From positions 1 through 64,000 of the forward strand of contig LGRX02024524.1 in the NCBI GenBank assembly GCA_001247695.2: a stretch of DNA of 64,000 nucleotides, written 5' to 3'. Within the stretch, counting starts at the first letter, position 1. Each line of letters begins with the position of its first letter. Positions 45,082 to 54,464 of the stretch are shown piece by piece. Position numbers and translations under genes: made by a program. Origin of the DNA: Cymbomonas tetramitiformis (taxonomy: Eukaryota; Chlorophyta; Pyramimonadophyceae; Pyramimonadales; Pyramimonadaceae). The notes beneath the pieces are model-generated. The model did not search any database, had not been told where the DNA came from, and saw only the letters and a program-made list of their open reading frames with translations.

Positions 45082-46485
45082 ATGAGTGTACTTTTTATGA
45101 CGAATACCGCTGAAGGTACTGAGCCGATTGTTGCGGATGTGATGTCGGATGACAATGGACTGCTTACAAAAATAGAAGGTCATATCCCTGAGCCTTATCG
45201 ATCCCAGGCCAGATCGGTGTCTAAGGCCTTTGATGCCGCATACAATCACGATTGTAAATATACAGTCTATTATAATCTCGCTAAATGGGAATTTTGTGTG
45301 GATGATGACTACGTTAAGCACACGCTTTGTATCATGCATGGTGAAGTTCACAACTGCTTAATTGTATGCGAAACCCTCAACGCCTTAATGTCCCCTATGT
45401 ACAAGGAGTTGGTTGAGTATGAAGTAATACCGGACGCGATGCAAGAAGGTTGGGCGGGCTGGCTACGTGATGACGAGGATAATGTAAACTTTTACATTGC
45501 GTTATTTCTAACTGTGTACGAGAAGGTTAAATTTGAAACTGAAGGTTTACGCGAACTTTTCCACCCGGGTGCGTGGATGTTGTTTTTGCGAATTTTTTTT
45601 GGTTACCCGCGCGGTGGCGAAAATGATTATTTTGACTACAGTTATCCGTACTCTTTTGATACTCTCAAGAAAGTAACCGATCACATACCAACCCCAACCG
45701 GATGGTATGGCGACCGCGAATTACTTCCTCGGTTTGTTCGCACGTTTGCTCTGCCCGCTTGCCAAGAGGAAGTCGGTATAGAGATGCTCGAATACATCTA
45801 CGGCGTATTTCAAAATCCTGAGAGTGAAGTGTTTATTAAATACGCCACGCTCTTTGTCAAACTTTCCGACTTCGATTGGGACGACCTTGACAGTTTGACC
45901 GACGGCGCCGGCGAATGGAATGAGCGTGTCGAACTATATGATGAAACGATACGTATGTTTCGTGACCTTGTCGTCGAGAACAAAACGTTGTATACTTGTA
46001 AAAAGCAAAAAAACTCGAATATAGGATTTCTGATAATGGAAGAGTTTTTTGGGCTATGTGACGATGGGTTGCCGCCAGAAGACAAGCAAGTTGAACACCT
46101 GCAAAAGTTTATCTTGTCGTTTTTGGAGGATCCCAAGTCCAACGATGACTGGCGCAATTCGGCCGTATTGCACATTAATGACGTACAAGCTTTATGTACC
46201 ATCGCAACACATCGAGAGGATTTGGACGAATTGGCAAAAAATAATTTCGTAAGCCTTATAAACCAGGTATTGTCCAGGTTCGAATACCGTGCTTTGCCAG
46301 AAAATGAGATGCAACCTATAGCAGCACACGACGACAATGGCGAGTTTGAATATACGATTGTTGGCCAACGTCTTAGTAATTTAATGGATATCCTTCGACC
46401 CGCCGCAACATTTTTTAATTGTGAAATAGAAACCCCACACGACGAGCTTTCTAAATATCAACTACGCGTGCTCCAACGAATATAA
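45082..46485 (+). CDS. hypothetical helical protein, 467 aa
   Basis: A 467-residue, acidic and largely helical protein from a moderately AT-rich gene. It has many aromatic residues in its first 200 positions and alpha-solenoid-like helices after that. No signal peptide, membrane segment, coiled coil or catalytic motif is evident. The start follows the TATAAATA box. The family is not recognised. Confidence 0.7.
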   Translation: MSVLFMTNTAEGTEPIVADVMSDDNGLLTKIEGHIPEPYRSQARSVSKAFDAAYNHDCKYTVYYNLAKWEFCVDDDYVKHTLCIMHGEVHNCLIVCETLNALMSPMYKELVEYEVIPDAMQEGWAGWLRDDEDNVNFYIALFLTVYEKVKFETEGLRELFHPGAWMLFLRIFFGYPRGGENDYFDYSYPYSFDTLKKVTDHIPTPTGWYGDRELLPRFVRTFALPACQEEVGIEMLEYIYGVFQNPESEVFIKYATLFVKLSDFDWDDLDSLTDGAGEWNERVELYDETIRMFRDLVVENKTLYTCKKQKNSNIGFLIMEEFFGLCDDGLPPEDKQVEHLQKFILSFLEDPKSNDDWRNSAVLHINDVQALCTIATHREDLDELAKNNFVSLINQVLSRFEYRALPENEMQPIAAHDDNGEFEYTIVGQRLSNLMDILRPAATFFNCEIETPHDELSKYQLRVLQRI

Positions 46486-46502
46486 GATGCTGGACGGAGT
46501 AG

Positions 46503-47053
46503 TTAAACCAGATTAACGTAGTAATCACGAACCGACCGACCGCGTGCGGTTTTGGCCTGTATGCAGAAATGCTTGAAACAAACGACGGTCAGCAAAATGA
46601 TCTCCTGCATACCACGCTTGGGCATGACGCCTGTCACGTTGAGGTGCGTAAAATCGGGCTTAGAAATGTGATCCACGCCCTCTTCGTACTCTTTTATTAA
46701 GCAGATCTTCGCATGATCCTTTCGCGAAAATCCAACCCATTTGGATACCTCGCCCAACGTTATCAGGAACGTCGATCGTGTTGCCTCGTCCTCTACGCTA
46801 TCGTGAATCCACTTAAACGTTTTTTTGATACACGTTTGCCAATCTTCACTAGTATTCGAGTTGAGGGCGTCATCGACGTCGGCCTGTCTGCACCTCGAAT
46901 ACGTTAAAAGATTGTACAGTCTACCGGTGTCAGTTTTGCACGTTTCGATCCATTTCTTTGCATCCCAACTTCGTATGATGTATGGCGTCACCTTAAAAAT
47001 TTAGCAGCGCTTTCGATGTCAACAAATTTGGATGCGACGCCAACTAAAGCCAT
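46503..47053 (-). pseudogene. MSV199-like gene with a frame break
   Basis: From the stop at 46503 back to about 46991 one frame encodes a domain resembling MSV199, found next to KilA-N and BRO domains in large viruses: a WVGFSRKDHAK motif, a hydrophobic LLTVVCFKHFC segment and a final VRDYY. This frame has no ATG. A second frame from the ATG at 47053 (MALVGVASKF) enters it with a one-base shift at a run of five T bases near 46994-46998; one extra T would join them. This is a real frameshift, a programmed one or a sequencing error. MSV199/KilA-N proteins are thought to bind DNA. Confidence 0.6.
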
Positions 47054-47125
47054 AGTGATTTTTTGCGGTTGCATTTTTAAGCGCACGTGTGCAAAAGTCG
47101 GTCGGCGTTTTATTTTCGCAGCGAA

Positions 47126-47162
47126 ATATGGCGGTGTCCACGAAATGAAACCGCCGATGTTA
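47126..47162. repeat. 37-base dispersed repeat, copy 2
   Basis: Second copy of the repeat at 44967-45003, in the same orientation about 2.16 kb away, between the MSV199-like remnant and the ankyrin gene. Confidence 0.8.
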
Positions 47163-47204
47163 AATCGTGCATGGTCGTGGTACGACACGAGCACGTCTAC
47201 GATC

Positions 47205-48242
47205 ATGCGTCCGACTAAGTCCGGGCTTCGAACCAAGCGTTTGCGACGCGCCGCGCACAAAAACGTCTTGGCTTTGGATGCAACGGACATGCTTACGCGA
47301 CTGCGCGAGTTAGGACTCTTCGATGCCCTAGTGCTGCCCCATTTAAACGATACCGATCGTCAGTTGCTGCGCAACACGTGTCGCGTTCTGCACGAGCTGC
47401 TGCCTGAAGCCGAACTGCGCGTGCGGCACGTCGTGTCACATTTGCCCCTTGCGACGTGGGCGTTGCAAGGGGCGATAAGTGACAAAGCGGTACGTTTGCG
47501 GCTGAGACGTACAATGTGCGAAGCAAGTGCGAGAGTGGGGAATCTTCGGGTGTTGCAAATGGCGCGCAGAAAGCACTGCCCGTGGGACGTAACGACGTTC
47601 AGGGGCGCGATGGAGGAGGGTCATTTTGATTTGTTCCAGTGGGCGTACGAGCAAGGTTGCCAATGGGACGGTGAGATACGTAATGTCGTGGCTTTTTTTG
47701 CGGCGTATTATGGTAATATTCAGATGGTCCAGTGGGCGCTCGATCACGACTGCTGGGTGGGCGATGCGACAAGCACGGGCGCGGTGATAGGTGGGCAGTT
47801 GGGCATGTTAAAATGGTTGTGCGAGTTGGGTTGTCCGTTGCACGATGCCGACGCGAGTGAGTATGCAGCGAAAAGTGGAAACTTGGCGATACTGAAATAT
47901 CTGAAACACCTAGGGTGCCTGTTCGACGAAAAAACGTGTTCAGCTGCAGCGAGCAATGGACATCTCGAGACGTTGCAATGGTTGCGCGAGCAGGGATGTC
48001 CGTGGCACGAAAGCACCTGCGCGAGAGCGGCGCTGTGGGGCCATTGGAAAGTGCTGCGATGGGCGTACGGGCAGGGGTGTTCGTGTGGCGATACGACGTT
48101 TTTTGCCGTTGCGACGTGGTCGGCAAGAAATAAACTTAACGTGGCACCGATCCTGGCTTCGGTTTTGCCGAGGTGTGCGTACGCCTCGTTTTTGAAAGAA
48201 GAAAAAAAACATTTGCTATTCTTTCCCGAGGATATTACGTGA
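47205..48242 (+). CDS. ankyrin-repeat protein with F-box-like N terminus
   Basis: A protein of about 345 residues. Residues about 30-75 (LRELGLFDALVLPHLNDTDRQLLRNTCRVLH) resemble an F-box-like helical segment. Residues about 105-305 form six or seven ankyrin repeats of the GNL-x-x-L-x-W/YL-x-x-x-GC-(P/x)-W/F type, with repeated GCPW and GHLETLQWL motifs. This repeat style is common in large viruses and in algae and oomycetes. It probably binds a host protein, perhaps for ubiquitylation. The start is uncertain: ATGs at 47016, 47144, 47205 and 47290 are possible; the first would overlap the antisense MSV199-like gene. Confidence 0.8.
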   Translation: MRPTKSGLRTKRLRRAAHKNVLALDATDMLTRLRELGLFDALVLPHLNDTDRQLLRNTCRVLHELLPEAELRVRHVVSHLPLATWALQGAISDKAVRLRLRRTMCEASARVGNLRVLQMARRKHCPWDVTTFRGAMEEGHFDLFQWAYEQGCQWDGEIRNVVAFFAAYYGNIQMVQWALDHDCWVGDATSTGAVIGGQLGMLKWLCELGCPLHDADASEYAAKSGNLAILKYLKHLGCLFDEKTCSAAASNGHLETLQWLREQGCPWHESTCARAALWGHWKVLRWAYGQGCSCGDTTFFAVATWSARNKLNVAPILASVLPRCAYASFLKEEKKHLLFFPEDIT

Positions 48243-48508
48243 GGGCACTTTAGGCAAATATTATATTTTCAAGGAATTTATGGTTTAACACAGGTTTTAC
48301 GCGCGCAGCTGCAAAATGCGTTCTGTTGCGATAAAGCATACACCGTTAGATCCGTGTATCTAAACCCTGTTCGGGCAAGGCTTCGTTTAGCGGCGTGTAC
48401 TATCGCGTTGTCAATTATGCAGACGAGGTCCTCCTTTTTTACTTGTTCCATCCCGATTGCGATTTAAAATATATACCAAATGTAAATGGCGGTGCGCGAC
48501 CGCCAGTT
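48243..48508. other. intergenic region between convergent genes
   Basis: About 265 AT-rich bases at the 3' ends of two convergent genes. No promoter or gene is seen. Confidence 0.5.
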
Positions 48509-51490
48509 TTATTTGCGATCCTGCACGATGTTGTTATACGTGCCGTAAAAGTTGTATACGTGCGGTGCGCCAAGCGATCCAAAAAGTCGGTTCACTTCAC
48601 GTAGAAACCCCCGCCTCGTAGGGATGTCAAATGCGTCCATCATTTTCAACCCAGCGACGATCGCGCTCGCGTCCTCGTCGTGCATAACATTCTCGCACGC
48701 GCTACTAACATCCACCGAAAGTTTGTGCGTATTGATAGCGGCAGTCTCGTACGCTACCGTATTTTTGCCTTTCGTATCCACGTGTGACGTATCTTTATCC
48801 TCCGCGGCATCGCGCCGGTCAACGTGCGACTTTTTAGGTACGTTGCGTACGCTTACGCCGCGGTGTTCGCCGCTGAGATAACTACCCAGTGAATGCACGG
48901 CCAAGTCGCGGTCGGTGGCCACCGTTCTGGGGCACGTTGTATCTTGGTATCGATCGACCTCAGCGCTGACCGGGTCGACAGCGTCAGCGCCGAACCTTTC
49001 GAAAGTACCGTGGGATTTTATTAAACGGGGACGTTCGGGTTTTGCACCGTCCTCGTCCCTATCCCTGTCCTCGAGCCCGCCATCGTTATTAAGCTCATCC
49101 TCGTCCTCGTCCCCGTCCTCGTCCTCGTCCTCGTCTTCGTCCTCGTCCTCGTCCTCGTCCCCGTCCTCGTCCTCGTCCTCATCCTCGTCCTCATCCTCGT
49201 CCTCGTCCTCATCCTCGTCCACGTCCTCGTTTTCGCCTTCGTCCTCAGCATCGACCACTCCCCGGGCCACGTCTATGTTTACATCTCCGTCCCCGCGTTC
49301 GGGGTTGCTATCAGCCACGGCGACGTGATCTGCGCGACCGACGTCGGGAGAACACCAATCGTCATTAGCGCAAGCGTCCGGATTGTCGTCGTCGTCGTCG
49401 TTGTTCGACTCGTGGTTGTCGCGCACGCCCGGACTGGCGCACGCCTCATGCTCGACGACTTGATCAGAGATTGCGCGTACGCCCACCTCCGTATCGTCAT
49501 GTCGCATGAGAGACGACGCGCGCCTGCCGATACTGCACTCGTGAGCGATGGGGTCGTCGTCTGTCTCGTAGTCGCTTCCGTACTCCGCGCGCAGACATGT
49601 CCGCTTGACGTGTCGGATGTACTCGGCGGGCATGGTGATGTTGTTCGGCAGCGTCGGGTCCTCGTCGACGTCCGGCGTTCGCGCGTACCACAACGATTTG
49701 AAAGTGCCAGAGTCGTATCGCATTTTGCGCTGAATCTCATCTGGCCGTTTGAACATGTCGTAGATGTTGTGATCCGTGAGGACCGACGCCGCCGCCAGTA
49801 AGTAAGGCCGCTTGTCGAACCACACGTTATTGGCCGGTAAATTGGTGCCCAACATGCTGTGAATATGTTTGCACGCGGTTCGCACCACGTCTCTGTGCTT
49901 CCACTTCGCGGCGACGCACATCGCCCCGAACTCGTGCAGGTAGTTGTCCACGCTGAGATTGATTTCGCACGGAAAATTGGGCTCGTTCCAGGCCAAAACG
50001 AAGCGCTCGGGATGTTCGTGATCGCACAGTGTGAGCGCGTCGCGGATGAGGTTGATGTCGCCGTTCACAAGCAACGACACGGCGGACGTCAAGGTGTACC
50101 GACACGGTTTCCACAGCTGGTCGACCGGGTGGGCCTGATTCAGGATCGCTTCCAGATCCAGCGCGGCGTTGTGCGCAAGGTCCGCGTTGAACTCGTAAAA
50201 GGGTACCGCGTTCACGATCAGTCGGGCTTCCACGTCGTCGATGACGGCGGTACGCTCGGCGATGGGCTCCGGCGGCTCCGACGTAAAAAGTTCGTCGTCC
50301 TTCTCGTCATCGGAGATCGGATTAGCCGCGTCCAGCTCGTACTTCTTGTCGGTCCACTTTATCAGAAGCTGCACGACCAGGTTGGACTTGCTGTCCTTGC
50401 ATCTGTTGTCGCATTTTTTGAACGCGTCGAAGCAGTGCGCTCCGTCCCACTTTTCTTGAAACACGTCCTCCTCGTCCGAGTCGTACAACTCGCGCGCCTG
50501 CGGCACCAGACTGAGGTTGCCGCACGTGACGAAGACGATCGCCTCGATCCAGTCGTCGCGTACGGTGCGCAGGTAAGCGCGTCCTCGCCTGGTCTGCAGC
50601 ATGTCATGAAGCACCAGTCGCACTTTGCGCACGTCCTCTCGATCGGGTCTGCGACCCAGTTTGCGATTTTTGTAGGTGACGCTCGGAACGAGGTCCTCCG
50701 CTTTCAGCGGCGCCAAGCCGCGGGCGGCGTCCATCTCGTCACCCGCGGCCATCTCCGCCAGTCTAAACCGCTCCTGGTCCGCGCGACTCCTCTGCTCACG
50801 CCGTCGAATACCTGCGCGTTTGCGTTTGTCTCGCCGTACATAAGAGGCGTTTACAGTTGTCGACGGCGCGAGATCCGTCGGTGCGCCCAGCGCATCGATG
50901 GGTTGCACCGCGGCGCGGCTGGCTTTGCCCTCTTTCATGTTTTGCCGTCGAAGCTGTTTAAGACGGCCGGACGCGCGCGTCGCTCCGGACGTAACGGACT
51001 GCGAGCATCCCTCAAAGACGTCACCATCGGACATGGACTGCACGTGGCGTTCTTTCGGCATACGTTTAAGCGATTTGGGTGCTCGGCAGAACATATCATC
51101 CGATACGTGGCTATCAGATACGTCGATGAGCGGTCGTTTTTGCGCTCCGTCGCGTTTTCTAAGAAACAGGTCGACCATGCGCTCGTGATGCGATTGTCCG
51201 GGCCCTTTGGTCGTGCCGGAGTCGGTGTTGCGTTTGCGCTCTTCGGCCCGCCGTATGCGCTCGCGCAGGTGGCGCAGCACCAGCGCGACACGCGCGGAGT
51301 CGTACTTGGCGCCGTGATCCGCGGGGTCCTCGTGCGCGTACGCGGCAACGGGATCTTGTGTGATCTCCAACCAGGCGTCATGCAGTATGCGTAAGCTGTG
51401 GCGCGTCCACCGACCCATGTACAGATTTTTTATGCAGTAAATCCGCAACGGTTCGAGTGCGCTGTCGTGCGCATCGTCGTCGATCTCCAT
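48509..51490 (-). CDS. large acidic-repeat protein, 993 aa
   Basis: A 993-residue protein. The N-terminal 270 residues are basic and helical, the central region (about 270-640) is globular with several Cys and Trp, and about residues 720-860 are extremely acidic with a long (DE)n tract. The last 130 residues are mixed. The family is not recognised. The ATG at 51490 is used; the frame is open 12 codons further with a GTG. Acidic tails of this size on globular domains occur in three proteins of this window. Confidence 0.7.
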   Translation of the reverse strand: MEIDDDAHDSALEPLRIYCIKNLYMGRWTRHSLRILHDAWLEITQDPVAAYAHEDPADHGAKYDSARVALVLRHLRERIRRAEERKRNTDSGTTKGPGQSHHERMVDLFLRKRDGAQKRPLIDVSDSHVSDDMFCRAPKSLKRMPKERHVQSMSDGDVFEGCSQSVTSGATRASGRLKQLRRQNMKEGKASRAAVQPIDALGAPTDLAPSTTVNASYVRRDKRKRAGIRRREQRSRADQERFRLAEMAAGDEMDAARGLAPLKAEDLVPSVTYKNRKLGRRPDREDVRKVRLVLHDMLQTRRGRAYLRTVRDDWIEAIVFVTCGNLSLVPQARELYDSDEEDVFQEKWDGAHCFDAFKKCDNRCKDSKSNLVVQLLIKWTDKKYELDAANPISDDEKDDELFTSEPPEPIAERTAVIDDVEARLIVNAVPFYEFNADLAHNAALDLEAILNQAHPVDQLWKPCRYTLTSAVSLLVNGDINLIRDALTLCDHEHPERFVLAWNEPNFPCEINLSVDNYLHEFGAMCVAAKWKHRDVVRTACKHIHSMLGTNLPANNVWFDKRPYLLAAASVLTDHNIYDMFKRPDEIQRKMRYDSGTFKSLWYARTPDVDEDPTLPNNITMPAEYIRHVKRTCLRAEYGSDYETDDDPIAHECSIGRRASSLMRHDDTEVGVRAISDQVVEHEACASPGVRDNHESNNDDDDDNPDACANDDWCSPDVGRADHVAVADSNPERGDGDVNIDVARGVVDAEDEGENEDVDEDEDEDEDEDEDEDEDEDGDEDEDEDEDEDEDEDGDEDEDELNNDGGLEDRDRDEDGAKPERPRLIKSHGTFERFGADAVDPVSAEVDRYQDTTCPRTVATDRDLAVHSLGSYLSGEHRGVSVRNVPKKSHVDRRDAAEDKDTSHVDTKGKNTVAYETAAINTHKLSVDVSSACENVMHDEDASAIVAGLKMMDAFDIPTRRGFLREVNRLFGSLGAPHVYNFYGTYNNIVQDRK
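49095..49230 (-). repeat. Asp-Glu coding hexanucleotide repeat
   Basis: More than 20 copies of CCTCGT or close variants (plus strand) coding an acidic tract in the 48509 gene. Confidence 0.85.
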
Positions 51491-51639
51491 GATCCGATCG
51501 TCACTCAGCGCGCATCCCCCCCCCACTTTTTTTGCACGCTATGGGCGTTGGTTTAATTTTTGCGGTCACAAGTTTCGGTGTGCGATATAGATACACGCGC
51601 GCACCCGCGTGGTGCTTACGATTTTGACAACCGTCGAAC

Positions 51640-52372
51640 ATGCGATTTTTGCAGGATCAATATGAAACGGAAACGTACCACGACGACGTTTATCACGAGC
51701 GCGCCTACCAGGCTTACGCGCGGGCGCGTTTTGAACGCAACGCGCCGCGCGCCCGACCGGTTCGTATGTATCATCCGTACGCGCAGTACGCGTCCGGCGC
51801 AGACAGAGGACGCCCGATGATGCGCAGAGCGTCCACGCACGCCCGCGAGGATGTTTCGTCCATACACGATCGAGGTCGCACGCGTGATACCGACTGCACG
51901 TGTCGCTCGGTGATACCGCTGCCCCCTAACATACCGACCGGACGCCTCATCGGTATCAAAGGTCGCAACCTGAGGGATCTGCAGTCCAAGGACGTGCTCG
52001 TGCACGTCAACGATTCCGAGGTGCACGAACCACAACAATAGGACCGAACTATCGGCAACTGTTTAACCGGTGGTGCAACTTTTTGATACGTGTTGCCGGC
52101 GCACGGTTTGTCAATGGCAGGTCCTAATATCCGCTCGCGACGCCGCGGAGCATCGATACGTGCACGACAGAGTAACCGCACTCATCGAACGTTTGATAGA
52201 TGAGGACTCGCGCGTAAACCAGGAATCGATGAATCGACGGCCCGATAAATTCGATCGCCCTCGCGCTGGATATCGGAACGGAGGCAAAGCCGCGGCCTAC
52301 GCCGATACCGAGTGCGCCGCCGAACACGCAACCATGCATGATCTGGATGACGAAGGCGAACTCGAAGAATGA
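51640..52372 (+). CDS. two-exon KH-domain RNA-binding protein (exons 51640-52020 and 52121-52372)
   Basis: The first exon (127 codons) ends shortly after a KH signature: IPTGRLIGIKGRNLRDLQ, in which GIKG (105-108) is the nucleic-acid-binding GxxG loop. Read straight through, it stops within 7 codons. Removing 52021-52120 (GTGCAC ... GGCAG) joins it in phase to a frame that continues with the expected third strand and helix (VLISARDAAEHRYVHDR). The second frame has no ATG of its own. The product is 210 residues: Arg-rich N terminus, KH domain about 95-155, acidic tail. It is likely to bind RNA or single-stranded DNA. It lies upstream of the primase gene. Confidence 0.8.
52021..52120 (+). other. 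predicted spliceosomal intron, 100 nt
   Basis: Begins GAG/GTGCAC and ends AATGGCAG/GT, phase 0, with an in-frame TAG. The branch site is not certain (a TTTAAC lies near 52062). Removal restores a complete KH domain. Confidence 0.75.
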
Positions 52373-52511
52373 TGAGCCCGATTAAATTGTTTCTCGCGTT
52401 GGACCGCTCCGGAAATACTTATAGCAAAACCGTAAATTTCGCCGATGCATCCTGAAGTATACCGATATATCCGTATTCAAATCTTGATATCCGCCGCGTG
52501 TTATATATTAA

Positions 52512-54203
52512 ATGCAATCCGGCGCGCACGCGTTTCTGGAACTTGATTATTTATGCGCAGCGATCACCACCGGTAACCTCAGATCCCACTGCGCGCGCAC
52601 CGTCGCGTTTCTGCGAGGAGGCAAGTGCGTCGACGCCGATCAGACGGATCGCTGCAGCATCTGGTGGGCTGGTAGAGACGCGTTAGCGCGTTCGCGCGCG
52701 GACGCTAACGGCGATGACGCCCGCACGGTGCTTGTCGCGCACGACATTCACATGTCCACCCAGATAAAAATGTACGGTCGCGTGCCGTGGGATTGGCTGC
52801 TCGCGTGCGCCAGAGACAGCTTCGCTGCTCGTCTCGGCTCCACGTGCCGGCACAAATTCGGTAACGTGCCGCGTCACGCGGACGCCCATCGCGTTTCGCT
52901 CGCGCAGACGCCTTCGGTGTGTTACCATGTCGTGCGCGACGAGTTGGATCCGATCGTGTCTTTGCTTCTCGATTTTGACTTTGAGGTTACCGCCGATTGG
53001 CAAGACGCGCGCTCGCCCGAGGGGCCCGTGGCCCGCGCCGTCCGCGCCATCGAACACGCCTGGCGCGGTTGGTTTCCGGGCTGCGAGGCGCACGTGCTTC
53101 TCCTGGAGACGTACTCGGACGGGGGCGGCGACTCGAATCGAGATAAGCCCAGCGTGCACGGCTACCTCTTCGAGACGCTGCCCGATCGCCAAAACCGAGA
53201 CGCGTTCTGGCCCTTCACGGGGCCCGTATTCGCAAACAAACGCGCGTGCATGGCCTTCTACACCAGTTACCTGCACCCATTGCTACGCAGCGACCCGTAC
53301 TTCGCGGCCCGCGGTCTGGTGCCCGAGAAGTTCCTGGATTGCGTCGCGGGGCACACAGCCCGCGCGGTAGGCATGGCCAAAACCGGCAGCGCTGGCTCCA
53401 AGCACCCGCGCTACTCGCGACCGCGGACGCCTATGGCGTTGAGTTCGCCCATGGCACTGAGGGTGTACCGACAAAACCCCGTCTACTTCACGGGTCGAAT
53501 GCTGGGACTCTTCGTGGACACGCCCATAAGCACCTTCACATGCGAGGGTCGCGGGGATGACGTGCGACACCTGATGCGACTCTCGGACATCGTAGCGCGG
53601 GCGTCGGAGCTGGTGTACCCGGCTTTGTCGACCACCGGCGGGCCCGAACGTTCGCTACCGCGCGACACGGCGACGCAGCGGGAGCGGACGCGGCAGGTCG
53701 CGCGCGTGGACACCGTCACCCTCGAGCTGCGCGACGTGCTTCTGCGCGCGTATCGAGCGTGCCTGCGCGTAATCGAGGTGCGCGACGACGTGGTGGATCG
53801 CATGCAGCTGGACACGCGCCGGCTGCGCGTGAACATGGACGAGACGGGCGCCGTCGTCGCGAGCGTGCTGGTGTATCAGCGGGCGGACTGCAACTTCTGC
53901 CCAATCCGCGATTGCACGATCGTGCACAGCGACGCGCAACGGCGAGTCCCGTTGCGAGCGGTGTACGACGGTACGCGCACGGGCCGCGCGGAGGACGGGC
54001 ACCGACGAGGCGACGCCGCGAAGATGTACATTGTGTACCAGCTGCTACCGAGATTTCCGACGGTGATCAGGCACTACTGTTGGAAATGCAAGAGCACGGG
54101 GGACGCGGCGAGCAAACACGGCGTGGTGGTCGGGGTGTTGACACCGCGCATGACGGCGGACGTGCTCAACGCCGTCGCGAATTGCGTACCCGCGCCCGCT
54201 TGA
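52512..54203 (+). CDS. archaeo-eukaryotic-type DNA primase
   Basis: A 563-residue primase-polymerase. The catalytic D-x-D is at 154-156 in LLLDFDFEV, with the S-x-H nucleotide-binding motif at 214-216 (PSVHGYLFE). Both are the order and spacing of the AEP superfamily. The C-terminal third holds a Cys/His set (CNFC, C, H, then YCWKC near 515-520) of the kind found in herpesvirus-type and PrimPol-type primases. It would make RNA or DNA primers for viral DNA synthesis, presumably with a helicase not in this window. The ATG at 52512 follows a TATATATTAAA box by about 10 bases, or a more distant one. Frame use is strongly GC-biased. Confidence 0.82.
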   Translation: MQSGAHAFLELDYLCAAITTGNLRSHCARTVAFLRGGKCVDADQTDRCSIWWAGRDALARSRADANGDDARTVLVAHDIHMSTQIKMYGRVPWDWLLACARDSFAARLGSTCRHKFGNVPRHADAHRVSLAQTPSVCYHVVRDELDPIVSLLLDFDFEVTADWQDARSPEGPVARAVRAIEHAWRGWFPGCEAHVLLLETYSDGGGDSNRDKPSVHGYLFETLPDRQNRDAFWPFTGPVFANKRACMAFYTSYLHPLLRSDPYFAARGLVPEKFLDCVAGHTARAVGMAKTGSAGSKHPRYSRPRTPMALSSPMALRVYRQNPVYFTGRMLGLFVDTPISTFTCEGRGDDVRHLMRLSDIVARASELVYPALSTTGGPERSLPRDTATQRERTRQVARVDTVTLELRDVLLRAYRACLRVIEVRDDVVDRMQLDTRRLRVNMDETGAVVASVLVYQRADCNFCPIRDCTIVHSDAQRRVPLRAVYDGTRTGRAEDGHRRGDAAKMYIVYQLLPRFPTVIRHYCWKCKSTGDAASKHGVVVGVLTPRMTADVLNAVANCVPAPA

Positions 54204-54411
54204 GATGTCGCGCGTGATAACTCATGTACAGTTTGCTTTACAAAAATGTAGAGGTTGGATACACTTTTAAAAATCATATTAGCCAAATGTTATCATACAC
54301 AAGCTATTGTAAGTTAACTATGCAACAAAAAAAAATCGGTTTTATATACAGTGCGTATATCCTGCAACCTTACCTTATGTAAAAGCACCTCCTAGTGCGT
54401 AATACACGTGA

Positions 54412-54419
54412 TATAAATA
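54412..54419 (+). promoter_or_regulatory. TATAAATA box for the gene at 54465
   Basis: TATAAATA 46 bases before the ATG at 54465. Confidence 0.6.
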
Positions 54420-54464
54420 CACCGCACCGTAAAACATTGTACAAAACCATTGCGCCGCGCCAAG

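Noticed and set aside
47016..47204. N-terminal extension of the ankyrin gene from the ATG at 47016
   Set aside because: It would overlap the antisense MSV199-like gene start and the 37-base repeat, and lacks repeat or F-box features; left as an alternative start.
49859..51394. A 511-codon frame antisense to the 993-residue gene
   Set aside because: Arg/Val-rich shadow of a GC-rich gene with no promoter or motif.
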